From NCBI GenBank assembly GCA_002483345.1, contig DLHS01000015.1, positions 344,525-408,524 of the forward strand: 64,000 nt of DNA, written 5' to 3'. Below the pieces are notes generated by a model that had not been told where the DNA came from, did not search any database, and saw only the letters and a program-made list of their open reading frames with translations. Both the position numbers and the translations under genes were made by a program. The DNA is from Bacteroidetes bacterium UBA7662 (lineage in GTDB: Bacteria > Bacteroidota > Bacteroidia > UBA7662). Shown here one piece after another: positions 53,701-63,010 of the stretch; within the stretch, counting starts at the first letter, position 1, and each line of letters opens with the position of its first letter.

Positions 53701-55488
53701 CTACATCCTTTCCGGTGCCTCTATGCCAACCAGTCCCAGCGAACGTTTTAGGGTAGCTGCTGTTAGTTCTGACAACTGCAGACGGAAAGCACGGCGGTTT
53801 TCATCGTTTTCGGTGATAACCGGACAATCATGGTAAAAACGGTTGAAGGCCGTAGCCAGATCGTAGGCGTACTGACACACCAATGCCGGGCTCAACCGGG
53901 CATCGGCCTCTCCCACCACTTCCTGATATTGCAGCAGCAGCTTGAGCAACTCACGCTCCGCATCTTCCAGGGTAGTGACAGGACTTCCGCTGGAAAATTT
54001 CAGCCCCATATCCTTCGCTTTTCTTACAATGGAACGGATACGGGCATGGCTGTACTGTATAAACGGCCCCGTATTGCCCTGTAGATCGATGGATTCTGCC
54101 GGATTAAAGAGCATGCGTTTCTGCGGATCGACCTTCAGGATGAAGTATTTGAGCGCCCCCAGGCCGATGATGCGGTATAAATTTTCCTTTTCCGCCTCCG
54201 ACATCCCCTCGAGTTTGCCCGATTCGTTGGTTTTTTCTTTGGCCGCCGCAATAACTTCCTCAATCAGGTCATCGGCATCGACCACCGTGCCTTCGCGCGA
54301 TTTCATTTTGCCGCTGGGCAGGTCTACCATACCGTAACTGAGGTGATGACATTGTTTCGCCCAGGCGTAACCCAGTTTATCGAGCACCTTGAAAAGCACC
54401 TTGAAGTGGTAATCCTGCTCATTGCCGACGGTATAGATGGTGCTGTCCATCTGCCATTCGTGGTAACGTTCGATGGCCGTACCGATGTCCTGGGTCATGT
54501 AAACCGAGGTGCCGTCGCTACGGAGGAGGACTTTTTCGTCGAGACCCTCTTCCCGCAGATCTACCCATACTGAGCCATCTGTTTTTTGGGTGAATACCCC
54601 TTTGGCTACCCCTTCGAGCACTTTGTCTTTGCCCAGCAGATAGGTCTGTGATTCGTAATAGTTTTTATTAAAATCAACACCCAGGCGTTTGTATGTTGCA
54701 TTAAAGCCTTCATACACCCAGCCATTCATGGTTTTCCAGAGGTCAATTACTGCTACATCGCCCGCTTCCCAGGCACGGAGCATGTTTTGTGCTTCGAGCA
54801 ATATCGGAGCTTGTTTTTTGGCCTCTTCTTCCGGCATACCGCCAGCCATGAGGGTGGCTATTTCTTCTTTGCAGGCCTTGTCGTAAGCTACATAGTATTT
54901 TCCTACGAGCTTATCCCCTTTTAAGCCACTGCTTTCGGGGGTTTCGCCGTTTCCGTAGCGCTGCCAGGCCACCATCGACTTGCAGATGTGTATCCCGCGG
55001 TCGTTGATGATCTGAACTTTCACCACTTCGTCACCGGCTTCGGCTTTGATCTGACTGACGGCATATCCCAATAAATTATTGCGGATATGGCCCAGGTGAA
55101 GCGGTTTGTTGGTGTTGGGAGATGAATATTCAACCACTGTTCTGCGTCCGCTTTTGGGCAGTGGTGCCGCGCTTGCTTTCGGGAGGTAACCCATCCAATA
55201 GGCATCGGTAAGGGCTATGTTCAGGAAACCCTGCACCACTTCGGTAGCAGCCACCAGCGGGCGGCCTTCAAACTGCACGTTTTCCAGCACGGCCGACAGT
55301 TCGGTGCCTATGGCTGCCGGGTTGCTTTTCAGCAGCTTGATAAGCGGAAAAAGCACCAGGGTGATATCGCCCCGGAACTCCTTGCGGGTGGGGTTGAAAA
55401 CGAGACTTAAGTCGCTTTTTGATACCTGATATTTTTCGGTAATATATTTTTCAATAGCTTCTGAAAGCAATTCCTGATGAGCGAGCAT
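53701..55488 (-). CDS. argS: Arginyl-tRNA synthetase
   Basis: A 595-residue class I synthetase charging tRNA-Arg. The HIGH-type motif is in SSPNTNKPLHLGHIRNNLLG, and the KMSKS equivalent reads MKSREGT. The N-terminal Add1 domain and the C-terminal DALR anticodon-binding domain (FNRFYHDCPV ... RRAFRLQLS) are present. Length normal. It follows the arginase gene by 8 bases, so the two are probably co-transcribed. Confidence 0.96.
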   Translation of the reverse strand: MLAHQELLSEAIEKYITEKYQVSKSDLSLVFNPTRKEFRGDITLVLFPLIKLLKSNPAAIGTELSAVLENVQFEGRPLVAATEVVQGFLNIALTDAYWMGYLPKASAAPLPKSGRRTVVEYSSPNTNKPLHLGHIRNNLLGYAVSQIKAEAGDEVVKVQIINDRGIHICKSMVAWQRYGNGETPESSGLKGDKLVGKYYVAYDKACKEEIATLMAGGMPEEEAKKQAPILLEAQNMLRAWEAGDVAVIDLWKTMNGWVYEGFNATYKRLGVDFNKNYYESQTYLLGKDKVLEGVAKGVFTQKTDGSVWVDLREEGLDEKVLLRSDGTSVYMTQDIGTAIERYHEWQMDSTIYTVGNEQDYHFKVLFKVLDKLGYAWAKQCHHLSYGMVDLPSGKMKSREGTVVDADDLIEEVIAAAKEKTNESGKLEGMSEAEKENLYRIIGLGALKYFILKVDPQKRMLFNPAESIDLQGNTGPFIQYSHARIRSIVRKAKDMGLKFSSGSPVTTLEDAERELLKLLLQYQEVVGEADARLSPALVCQYAYDLATAFNRFYHDCPVITENDENRRAFRLQLSELTAATLKRSLGLVGIEAPERM

Positions 55489-55496
55489 GCGAAATC

Positions 55497-56453
55497 TTAA
55501 AGGATGGATTGGTTGGAAATGGAGTTGGCTACTTTCACCAGAATTTCGAAAGCGGTCTCGGCCATGATGTTTTCTTTGTCGAGGGTGGGATTGACTTCCA
55601 CCATCTCAAAACACACCACTTTGGGTGATGAAATGAGGTTCTGCAACAGCTTACCGGCTTCCCGTTCGTTAATGCCATTTGGCACCGGTGTTCCGGTACC
55701 CATCGATACCTTGGGATCCATACTGTCGACGTCGAAAGAGACATAGATGATATCGCATTTATCGAGGGTCGACAGGGCTTCGAAAGCCACCTTCTCTACC
55801 CCGCGTTTGCGGACATCGGTGACGGTGAAGTTTTTGACTTTGTTTTTCTGGATGAGGAAGTTTTCCTGTGGTTCAACGTCCCTGACTGCAATGAAAACAA
55901 TGTCTTCGAACTGGATTTTGGGTGAAATGCCTCCCAAACCCTTCAGTTTATTCCAGTAGCCGATGGTTTTTTCGTCGGGTACATTCACTTTGCAGTCGAT
56001 GTTGTCTTCGGCTGTAGCCATCGAAAGTGGCATGCCGTGCATATTGCCGGAGGGTGTGGTATAGGGTGAGTGCAGGTCTGCATGGGCGTCTACCCAGATA
56101 ACGCCGAGGCGCTTTTTGGGATAGGCCATTTTGATACCGGCGATGGTGCCGGCAGCCGTGCTGTGGTCGCCGGCGAGTATGATGGGGAACTTATTGGCTT
56201 TCAGTGATTCAGCCACTTGTTTCGACACATTGTCTAAAACCTCATGGATGCCTTCGATGTAACGGGCGAAGGGGTGACGAACCGGCTCGTACAGCAGTTC
56301 GTTGCGCACCGGCACCTCTATGCCTTTGAGTTTGAGGAAAAACTTCGATGCGAAGTCGTGGGCAGCGATTTTGATGGCGTCAACCCCAAGACTGGCCCCG
56401 CGTGTACCGGCTCCTAATTCTGACTTGACTTCAATTAGCTGTAAATCTGACAT
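55497..56453 (-). CDS. rocF: Arginase
   Basis: A 318-residue ureohydrolase converting arginine to ornithine and urea. Manganese-site motifs in order: LAGDHSTAAGT, VIWVDAHADLHSP and YVSFDVDSMDP, plus GMPLS(M) and the late EMVEVNP. Start at ATG 56453; a GTG 9 bases upstream is unlikely. Related formimidoylglutamases and agmatinases share these motifs, but the NTPYT-like STPSGNMHG loop and overall length fit arginase. It lies between argS and the divergent arginine decarboxylase, forming an arginine node. Confidence 0.9.
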   Translation of the reverse strand: MSDLQLIEVKSELGAGTRGASLGVDAIKIAAHDFASKFFLKLKGIEVPVRNELLYEPVRHPFARYIEGIHEVLDNVSKQVAESLKANKFPIILAGDHSTAAGTIAGIKMAYPKKRLGVIWVDAHADLHSPYTTPSGNMHGMPLSMATAEDNIDCKVNVPDEKTIGYWNKLKGLGGISPKIQFEDIVFIAVRDVEPQENFLIQKNKVKNFTVTDVRKRGVEKVAFEALSTLDKCDIIYVSFDVDSMDPKVSMGTGTPVPNGINEREAGKLLQNLISSPKVVCFEMVEVNPTLDKENIMAETAFEILVKVANSISNQSIL

Positions 56454-56481
56454 AAAATGCACTTAGAATGTCCGAAAAAAC

Positions 56482-56489
56482 TAAATTTG
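56482..56489 (+). promoter_or_regulatory. -7 element for arginine decarboxylase
   Basis: TAAATTTG matches TAnnTTTG, 27 bases before the ATG at 56517, inside the 63-base divergent gap to arginase. Confidence 0.48.
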
Positions 56490-56516
56490 CGCTCGATTAA
56501 ACAAGCTTTTCGGCCA

Positions 56517-57899
56517 ATGCAAAGTTATGCAGAATTTCTCGACTTAAGTGTCGGGTTCCCTCAGGATGGATTTAAGCTCATTGACGACGAGCTTTACTTC
56601 CAGGATATCAACCTGATGGAGCTGGCGGAGACCTTTGGTACTCCGCTGCGTTTTACGTACCTGCCTCTCATTTCGGAGAAGATCCAGATGGCGAAGCGGT
56701 TGTTTGACCATGCTATCAAAAAGCATCAGTACAAGGGTACTTATACCTATTGCTATTGCACCAAAAGCTCGCACTTCAAGCACATACTCGAAGAAGCGCT
56801 GAAGAACGATATCAACCTCGAAACCTCTTCCGCCTTCGATATTCCCATCATCGAAGCCCTGGAACGCAAAGGCATGATCACGAAAGACATCATGATCATC
56901 TGCAACGGCTTTAAGAAGGATTCGTACAAGGAAAATATCGTCGACATCATCCACGATGGCTTTACCAATGTGATTCCGGTGCTCGACAACAAGGAAGAAT
57001 TCAACTACTACGCCAACGAACTGGAAGTGCCGGTAAACATCGGCATCCGCATTTCGGTGGAAGAACAGCCCGATTATCCCTTCTACACCAGCCGTTTGGG
57101 CATACGTGGCGACGAAGTACTTGACTTTTACCAGAACAAAATCAAGGAAGACGACAACTTCAAGGTGAAGCTGCTGCATTTCTTTGTCAGCTCCGGTTTT
57201 AACGACACCCCCCACTTCTGGAACGAGCTGGAGAAATTCGTCAACGTTTATGTAAAGCTCAAAAAGCTTTGTCCCGATCTGGAAATGATCGATATCGGCG
57301 GTGGTTTGCCTTTCAAAAACACGCTGAGTTTCGATTACGACTACGAGTATATGATCGATGAGATTGTAAACCGGATCAAAACCATCTGCAACGACAACGA
57401 CATTCCCGAGCCCAACATCGTAACCGAGTTTGGCAGCTTTACCGTAGCGGAAGCCAGTGGTATCATTTTTAAAGTTTTGGGCCGAAAGCAGCAAAACGAC
57501 CGTGAAAAATGGCTGATGGTAGATGGCAGTCTCATCACCATGCTGCCCGACGTCTGGGCTATGAACCAGAAATTCATCCTCCTGCCCCTGAACAACTGGG
57601 ATGCGGAATATGAACGGGTGAATCTGGGCGGCATCACCTGCGATGGTCTCGATTTTTATAAAACAGAACAGAACATCGCCTCTACCTGGATGCCCAAAAC
57701 CCGGAAAGCGCAGTATGTAGGTTTCTTCCACACCGGTGCTTACCAGGAAACCCTGAGCGGTACCGGCGGCATTCACCACTGCCTCATCCCTACCCCGCGG
57801 CACGTGCTGATCCGCAAGACCAAGGAGAATAACCTCGACTACCAGCTCTTCCAGGAAGAGCAAAGCAGCAAGCAGGTGCTAAAAATTCTCGGTTATTGA
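56517..57899 (+). CDS. speA: Arginine decarboxylase (fold III PLP type)
   Basis: A 460-residue PLP enzyme producing agmatine for polyamine synthesis, of the group found in Bacteroidetes that is shorter than E. coli SpeA. The probable PLP lysine is Lys83 in YCYCTKSSH; later motifs are DIGGGLPFK (phosphate loop) and TEFGSFTVAEAS, the position of the EPGR-like loop. ATG 56517 is preferred to 56457, which lies upstream of the -7 element. Divergent from arginase, so two enzymes competing for arginine are expressed from one short region. A long open frame on the opposite strand across this gene is a codon-bias shadow. Confidence 0.92.
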   Translation: MQSYAEFLDLSVGFPQDGFKLIDDELYFQDINLMELAETFGTPLRFTYLPLISEKIQMAKRLFDHAIKKHQYKGTYTYCYCTKSSHFKHILEEALKNDINLETSSAFDIPIIEALERKGMITKDIMIICNGFKKDSYKENIVDIIHDGFTNVIPVLDNKEEFNYYANELEVPVNIGIRISVEEQPDYPFYTSRLGIRGDEVLDFYQNKIKEDDNFKVKLLHFFVSSGFNDTPHFWNELEKFVNVYVKLKKLCPDLEMIDIGGGLPFKNTLSFDYDYEYMIDEIVNRIKTICNDNDIPEPNIVTEFGSFTVAEASGIIFKVLGRKQQNDREKWLMVDGSLITMLPDVWAMNQKFILLPLNNWDAEYERVNLGGITCDGLDFYKTEQNIASTWMPKTRKAQYVGFFHTGAYQETLSGTGGIHHCLIPTPRHVLIRKTKENNLDYQLFQEEQSSKQVLKILGY

Positions 57900-57907
57900 C
57901 GAAATAA

Positions 57908-57938
57908 TTGGGAGAAAAATCAGAATCCACTATATTTG
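57908..57938 (+). promoter_or_regulatory. Full Bacteroidetes promoter for the 47-residue basic protein
   Basis: TTG at 57908-57910, 20 bases, then TATATTTG at 57931-57938: both boxes and the spacing match the Bacteroidetes consensus, the best promoter in the window. Confidence 0.65.
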
Positions 57939-57964
57939 CATTCCTATTCGAAAAAGCAACAGCC

Positions 57965-58108
57965 ATGGGTGTTACATCACTGAAAAGAAAAGCCAGAAAA
58001 AACCGCACCGTTTCACGTCTGCGTACACAAGGTTTGAAAAAAGCCAAACTTGGCAGCTACGCCAAGCCGGTTACTGAAGAAAACAACAACGAAGGCAGCG
58101 CCGAATAA
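57965..58108 (+). CDS. Small highly basic protein (47 aa), unknown
   Basis: A 47-residue protein starting at ATG 57965. The first 34 residues are very basic (LKRKARKNRTVSRLRTQGLKK), the last 13 acidic and Asn/Glu-rich. It resembles small ribosome- or RNA-binding proteins and I have a vague memory of similar short basic proteins in Bacteroidetes, but I cannot name a family. It has its own near-consensus promoter and is followed by a perfect 12-base-pair hairpin, so it is a deliberate monocistronic unit rather than a chance frame. A longer reading from 57908 starts upstream of the promoter and is wrong. Confidence 0.75.
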   Translation: MGVTSLKRKARKNRTVSRLRTQGLKKAKLGSYAKPVTEENNNEGSAE

Positions 58109-58132
58109 CCGGCCGTTGTCCGTTTAACATAG

Positions 58133-58170
58133 AAGGCCGATACCCTGAGGGTATCGGCCTTTGCTGTTTA
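58133..58170. terminator. Strong hairpin terminator between the basic protein gene and dinB
   Basis: AGGCCGATACCC pairs perfectly with GGGTATCGGCCT around a TGA loop. The T-tract (TTGCTGTTT) is weak, but the stem is strong and lies between convergent genes. Confidence 0.75.
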
Positions 58171-58179
58171 TCACAGTCC

Positions 58180-59421
58180 TCAAAGGCCTATATCGCTAAC
58201 CAACGAAGGTTTCTGCCCGTTATACGGATTCATCCGGCCGATGGTGGTGGCCTCCATGCCGGCGGCGCGCAGCACCGCCCGGTCGCCGAAGCGGTTCCGG
58301 ATGTTGTCCATGGCCTTGTAGAGGCTGATCATCTCCTGCGTATCGTCAAAAAGATTGATCTGATAGCCCCCATGTACCAGATCGCTGAAGCGGATGCCCA
58401 CCAGCCGGATGAGCAGGCGGCGGTTGTAGAGTTTGTCAAACAGCTCCAGCACTTTCTGAATCAGGGTATGATCGGCCGAAGTATAGGAAATGTGCTGCTG
58501 CAGGGTGTGGGTGTTGAAATCGGAATAACGCACTTTCACCGTCACGCAAGCGGTCAGTTTTTGCCCTTTACGCAACTGGAACGCCAGGTGCTCGGCCATG
58601 GCGGAGAGTATGCCGCGTAATTTGACCACATCGGTGGTATCGCGCTCGAAGGTGCGTTCGGTAGAAAGTGATTTCCGCTCGTGAAACGATACCACCGGAC
58701 TGTTGTCGATGCCGTTGGCCTTGCGCCACAACTGGTTACCGTTTTGTCCGAAGACCCTTTCGAGCAACTCAACGGGCATTTCCTGTACCGTTCCCACATA
58801 TTTCACCCCCAGGCCACGCAAGGTCTGGTACATTTTATCGCCCACCATCGGTATTTTTTTGACCGAAAGCGGTGAGAGAAAAGGTTTTTCGGTGCCTTTT
58901 ACAATCTGAATCTGATTGTTGGGCTTGGCCTCTCCGGTAGCGACCTTCGAAACCGTTTTGTTGGCCGACATGCCGAATGAAATAGGCAGGCCGCTTTCGC
59001 GCATGATTTTCTGCCGCAATTCACTGGCGAGCTTAAAACAGCCAAAATACCGGTCCATGCCACTCAGATCGAGGTAAAACTCGTCGATGGAGCTTTTTTC
59101 GAACAGCGGAACCTGCTCCCGGATGATGTCGGTAACGAGCTGGCTGTATTTGGTGTAGTTGTCAAAACTGCCGCGGATAACCACCGCCTCCGGGCACAGT
59201 TGCCGGGCCATGCGCATGGGCATGCCGGCATGGATACCGAAAACACGGGCTTCATAGCTGCACGATGCCACTACTCCCCGGTCGCTGGTACTACCGATGA
59301 GGATGGGGCGCGGACCAATCCGGCTGTCGAGCAGGCGTTCGACAGATACAAAAAAGGTGTCCAGGTCCATGTGGACAATGGTGCGGTCGGCAGGTACCGG
59401 ATTTGTATCGGATGGTTTCAT
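58180..59421 (-). CDS. dinB: Y-family DNA polymerase IV (DinB)
   Basis: A 413-residue translesion polymerase. Catalytic acids: Asp19 and Asp21 in HMDLDTFFVSVE and Asp113-Glu114 in SIDEFYLDL. The little-finger domain follows, and the beta-clamp-binding motif QINLF is at 354-358. The start at ATG 59421 is better than a TTG 12 bases upstream. It sits 117 bases downstream of a second DnaE, the usual Bacteroidetes damage-tolerance pair. The C-terminal 55 residues after the clamp motif are longer than in E. coli DinB and unrecognised. Confidence 0.95.
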   Translation of the reverse strand: MKPSDTNPVPADRTIVHMDLDTFFVSVERLLDSRIGPRPILIGSTSDRGVVASCSYEARVFGIHAGMPMRMARQLCPEAVVIRGSFDNYTKYSQLVTDIIREQVPLFEKSSIDEFYLDLSGMDRYFGCFKLASELRQKIMRESGLPISFGMSANKTVSKVATGEAKPNNQIQIVKGTEKPFLSPLSVKKIPMVGDKMYQTLRGLGVKYVGTVQEMPVELLERVFGQNGNQLWRKANGIDNSPVVSFHERKSLSTERTFERDTTDVVKLRGILSAMAEHLAFQLRKGQKLTACVTVKVRYSDFNTHTLQQHISYTSADHTLIQKVLELFDKLYNRRLLIRLVGIRFSDLVHGGYQINLFDDTQEMISLYKAMDNIRNRFGDRAVLRAAGMEATTIGRMNPYNGQKPSLVSDIGL

Positions 59422-59538
59422 AAGTGACGACAAGTTCTGCGCTGGTGTTGACTTCTTTTGTCAATCAGAAAGCGAATGGGCGACCGGCATTTTTATGTCC
59501 TTGTACGACATCTCTTTTTGCCTGCCTTGTACCGGTTC

Positions 59539-62529
59539 TTAACCGGCCGATTGATTCAGCGGCGTGGCCGGTTTTCCGCCTTCCGCATAACGCGGATCGG
59601 GCATCACCGGCAGTCGCGCTAATGCTGTTACCTCGAGGGTATAGCAATCAAATTCTTCGGTTACACGACCAGTAAGCTCATATACACCCCTTCCCCGGAA
59701 CGGAAAACGGGCAGCTACCTGCGGGAAATGAACAGAATCAACATATGCTCCTTCCCTGTCGGTAAAGGTACCGAATTGCATGCGTTCTCCCTTCAAAGTA
59801 CGGGTATCTTTTACAGCCACCAGGTAGGCTGCCAAGCGGACGGTTTTTCCGATAAGTTGCGGCAAATCCCGGGCCAGTACGGAGGCCGGCGGAGGCTCGG
59901 ACAGCAGCTCAAACGGGCTGCACAAAGGGAAGCCCAGCAGCTCTATTTCATCAAAGGCGTCTTCAAAACGGGCAATGTCGAGGGTGGGTAAACGGTAACT
60001 TTTGGGTGGTACATAAAAGAGTTCACGCGACGGCTCTTTTTTAGGGGCATGGCCGAGCAGCAGATGGGCTTCCCATTGCAGTTCTTTTTTGTTTTTGCCC
60101 GTAAAACGAAAAGCACCTACCCGGATCAATAATATCACTTGCTCCAGCGGTGGTGACAGCCGGTGTACAAACTCGGTCAGCGAGCTGAAAATGCCATTCA
60201 GAAGGCGTTCGGCCACCAAAACGTTGATAAAATCGGTTTCCAGACCTTTTACCAATCCCAGCCCCAGCCAGATCGTTTTACCTCGTAACGAAGCCAGTAA
60301 AACACTTTCATTCACACAGGGAGCTTCAATTTCCCCACCCTGCATGCGGGCTTCGTGCACATAATGCTCGGTATGGTAAAAGCCACCGGCATTGTTGAGG
60401 GTAGCTACCATATATTCCAGCGGATAATATCCTTTCAGAAACAGGCTCTGATAACTCTCCACCGCATAGGAGGCCGAATGGCCCTTGGCAAAGGCGTAAC
60501 CGGCAAAACTTTCGGTCTGCCGCCAGATTTCAGCTGTCACCTCCTGGGTGTATCCTTTCTCTCTGCAATTACTGAAAAACTTCTGCTTCACCTGCTCAAA
60601 CTCGTCCCTGCCCCTGAATTTACCACTCATCCCCCGGCGCAACACATCGGCCTCGGCGAGGCTCAAACCGGCAAAATAGTGGGCTACCTTGATCACATCT
60701 TCCTGATACACCATCACCCCGTAGGTTTCAGGCATGATATCCAGCATAATGGGATGGGCATCCAGCCGCCTTTCAGGGTAACGGTAACGTAATATGAACT
60801 GCCGCATCATGCCCGAACTGGCTACCCCGGGACGAATCACCGAGCTGGCAGCCACCAGACCGAGATAATCATCGACCTGCAACTTTTTCATGAGCATGCG
60901 CATGGCGGGCGACTCCACATAAAAACAGCCGATGGCCTTCGCGTTGCGCAGCATGTCTTTGATGCGCTCGTCCTGCTTGAAACGGGGCAGATCGTGTATA
61001 TCGAAACTGTCGGCATCTCCCCCGTTTTCCCGGATGAGGGCAATGGTGTCCTTGATCTTCCCCAAACCACGCTGGCTGAGGATGTCAAATTTATACAGAC
61101 CGGCATCTTCCGCCACCACCATGTCGAACATGGTGGTGGGAAAACCTTTGGGCGGGAAAAAAGTAGCCCCGAACCACTGCACCGGCCGGTCCAATATGAG
61201 AATACCGCTGGCATGTATGCTCAGGTGATTGGGGATATCCTGCAGCCATTCCCCATATTGCAGCACAGTTTGGGCGATTTTGTCGATTTTCTGCGGATCG
61301 TACCGGCCGTCCGATAACTGGTCGATATCGGCCTTGGGCAGTCCGAATACCTTGCCCAGTTCTCGTACCACGGCCCTGCGCTGAAAAGTAACATAGGTTC
61401 CAACCAGCGCAACATGGGGAAAACGTGCAAAAATGAAGCGGGTAATGTCTTCCCGGTCGGCCCAGGAGAAATCGATGTCGAAATCAGGCGGATTGCGTCG
61501 ATACAGGTTGATGAAACGCTCGAAATACAGGTCCAGCTCAATGGGATCCACATCTGTGATACGCAGCAAATAGGCGATGATGCTGTTGGCGCCACTCCCC
61601 CGGCCAACATAAAAATAGCCCTTGGAGCGGGCATAAGTGAGGATTTTCCAGTTGATGAGGAAGTAAGAGACGAAACGTTTCTGCCGGATGATTTCCAGTT
61701 CCTTTTCTATCCGGCTGATAACCTCTTCTCCCGCATCAGGATAGCGGTAAGCGAGGCCGTCATAGGCCAGTTTTCGTGCCAGCCGGTAATCAAGGTCTTC
61801 GTTGCCGGTATAGCTGCTCAGATTTTTGTGGGGGTACTGATCACCGTATTCAAAATATATGCTGCAATCGCTGAGCAATTGTCCGGTACGCGCGACCATC
61901 TCGGGGAAATCAGCATACTGTTTCGCCAGGATTTCCAGGGGTTGCAGCACATTGTCCTGCCGGCCGCAGCTTTCGGGGTCGAGTTTACTGAGCAGGGTAT
62001 TCTGGTCGATGGCCCGCAACAGCCGGTGGGCGTTCCAGTCGCGTTTGTGCCGGAAAGTGGCGGTTGCCAGCGCCACCAGTTTATCTGTCGGCCATCTCTC
62101 CGGATATACCCGCAGTTTATTCAGTTCATGGGGTGCCACGCCCAGAAATTCATGCGTGGCCAGGGGTTTTCCGTCCCAGCCAGCCAGCGGGTAGATGACG
62201 TATACCTCCTGCAAATGGCCTGCCCGTTCCGGGAACGGCTTCCCCTCCCGTAAATGATCACTTAAAAAATGGTTGATGGCGGCATATCCCTGGTTGTTTC
62301 GGGCGAGCAGCACATACAATTGCCGGTTTTCGTGGCGGATATCCATGCCCAGCACCGGTTTGATGCCGTATTTGGGCGCCAGCCGTACAAAATCCAGTCC
62401 GGCGGAGCTGTTGCAGATGTCGGTCAGGGCCAGTTGTTTCACCCCGCAGGCTTTCGCCTGCTGCAGCAACGCCTCCGGCGACATCAGGCCGTACCGCAGG
62501 CTGAAAAAACTGTGGGTATTAAGATACAT
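59539..62529 (-). CDS. dnaE2: DnaE2-like (error-prone) DNA polymerase III alpha subunit
   Basis: A 996-residue C-family polymerase, about 150 residues shorter than replicative DnaE. Seen: N-terminal PHP domain (YLNTHSFFSLRYG) with its usual first metal-binding His replaced by Asn, the GRGSGANS loop at about 309-316, catalytic Asp351 and Asp353 in PPDFDIDF, and SFAGYAFAKGHSASYA near 670-685. A C-terminal OB-fold region is present but no tau-binding tail. Together with adjacent dinB it forms a likely translesion-synthesis module; in other bacteria such DnaE2 enzymes are SOS-induced. Third member upstream is a DUF2452 protein rather than ImuA. Confidence 0.9.
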   Translation of the reverse strand: MYLNTHSFFSLRYGLMSPEALLQQAKACGVKQLALTDICNSSAGLDFVRLAPKYGIKPVLGMDIRHENRQLYVLLARNNQGYAAINHFLSDHLREGKPFPERAGHLQEVYVIYPLAGWDGKPLATHEFLGVAPHELNKLRVYPERWPTDKLVALATATFRHKRDWNAHRLLRAIDQNTLLSKLDPESCGRQDNVLQPLEILAKQYADFPEMVARTGQLLSDCSIYFEYGDQYPHKNLSSYTGNEDLDYRLARKLAYDGLAYRYPDAGEEVISRIEKELEIIRQKRFVSYFLINWKILTYARSKGYFYVGRGSGANSIIAYLLRITDVDPIELDLYFERFINLYRRNPPDFDIDFSWADREDITRFIFARFPHVALVGTYVTFQRRAVVRELGKVFGLPKADIDQLSDGRYDPQKIDKIAQTVLQYGEWLQDIPNHLSIHASGILILDRPVQWFGATFFPPKGFPTTMFDMVVAEDAGLYKFDILSQRGLGKIKDTIALIRENGGDADSFDIHDLPRFKQDERIKDMLRNAKAIGCFYVESPAMRMLMKKLQVDDYLGLVAASSVIRPGVASSGMMRQFILRYRYPERRLDAHPIMLDIMPETYGVMVYQEDVIKVAHYFAGLSLAEADVLRRGMSGKFRGRDEFEQVKQKFFSNCREKGYTQEVTAEIWRQTESFAGYAFAKGHSASYAVESYQSLFLKGYYPLEYMVATLNNAGGFYHTEHYVHEARMQGGEIEAPCVNESVLLASLRGKTIWLGLGLVKGLETDFINVLVAERLLNGIFSSLTEFVHRLSPPLEQVILLIRVGAFRFTGKNKKELQWEAHLLLGHAPKKEPSRELFYVPPKSYRLPTLDIARFEDAFDEIELLGFPLCSPFELLSEPPPASVLARDLPQLIGKTVRLAAYLVAVKDTRTLKGERMQFGTFTDREGAYVDSVHFPQVAARFPFRGRGVYELTGRVTEEFDCYTLEVTALARLPVMPDPRYAEGGKPATPLNQSAG

Positions 62530-62564
62530 GGGATAGGCTTACTGCTCCCCGTTATGCCTGGTTT

Positions 62565-63008
62565 TCAGGAGGCTGAACGGAGTACGTCCCAGCTCCTGTC
62601 GCCGAGCAGCCTGACGGTTGCGATGAAGGTGAATTTAAGGCTTTTTCCCCAGTCCTCGGGCGACAGCATCGACAAAAGCCGGGTGCCGTTATCTCTTTCA
62701 TAGAGGTGGTATAACTGTCCGATGACAGGCTCAAAATTCATGTCGGCCGCGTAAATTTCTTCCGACACCTTTACCCTGTTTTCAATCTCCTTCGCCTGCT
62801 GCATCAGCAGTTCAGCCTGTTTCCGCAGCATGCTGATTTGCTGATCGGCCTGCTGCGCTACCGTCTCCAGCGCTATGCTTCTGATTTTACCCTTATCTAC
62901 CGGCCGGATGATGGGTGAAGCCACATGGGTGGCCAGGGGGGCTAAGGCGGTGCGGCCTTGCCAGTATTCAAACTCAGGGTTCTCGACCTCAGGGGATTGC
63001 ATTGTCAT
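62565..63008 (-). CDS. DUF2452-type protein
   Basis: A 147-residue cytosolic protein. Its core (about 35-130) is a long helix region (LETVAQQADQQISMLRKQAELLMQQAKEIENRVKV) followed by FEPVIGQLYHLYERDNGTRLLSMLSPEDWG, matching the DUF2452 family as I recall. Function unknown. It is 35 bases upstream of dnaE2 and in the same direction, which suggests it belongs to the translesion operon, although it could be an unrelated first gene. Two in-frame ATG codons (63008, 63002). A TAnnTTTG promoter lies about 14 bases upstream. Confidence 0.82.
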   Translation of the reverse strand: MTMQSPEVENPEFEYWQGRTALAPLATHVASPIIRPVDKGKIRSIALETVAQQADQQISMLRKQAELLMQQAKEIENRVKVSEEIYAADMNFEPVIGQLYHLYERDNGTRLLSMLSPEDWGKSLKFTFIATVRLLGDRSWDVLRSAS

Positions 63009-63010
63009 AA

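Noticed and set aside
53639..53836. A 65-codon plus-strand frame spanning the repeat spacer and the 3' end of argS
   Set aside because: It starts in repeat DNA, has no promoter or homology clue and overlaps argS for most of its length.
56544..57863. A 439-codon open frame antisense to arginine decarboxylase
   Set aside because: It lies entirely within a well-supported gene, its translation is rich in Val/Phe/Asp/His with no recognisable motif, and such frames arise from the strong third-position bias of the sense gene.
57994..58020. TTTCACG within the small basic protein gene, considered as a parS half-site
   Set aside because: Only half of the palindrome TGTTTCACGTGAAACA is present and it lies inside a coding sequence 8 kb from parAB.
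59422..59538. Inverted repeats TTGAC-N7-GTCAA and ATGTC-N7-GACAT in the dnaE2-dinB gap, considered as operators or a terminator
   Set aside because: Arms are only five bases, there is no T-run, and repeats of this size are expected by chance in 117 bases.
61414..62253. A 279-codon plus-strand frame inside dnaE2
   Set aside because: Antisense to a recognised polymerase with intact catalytic motifs; no independent support.
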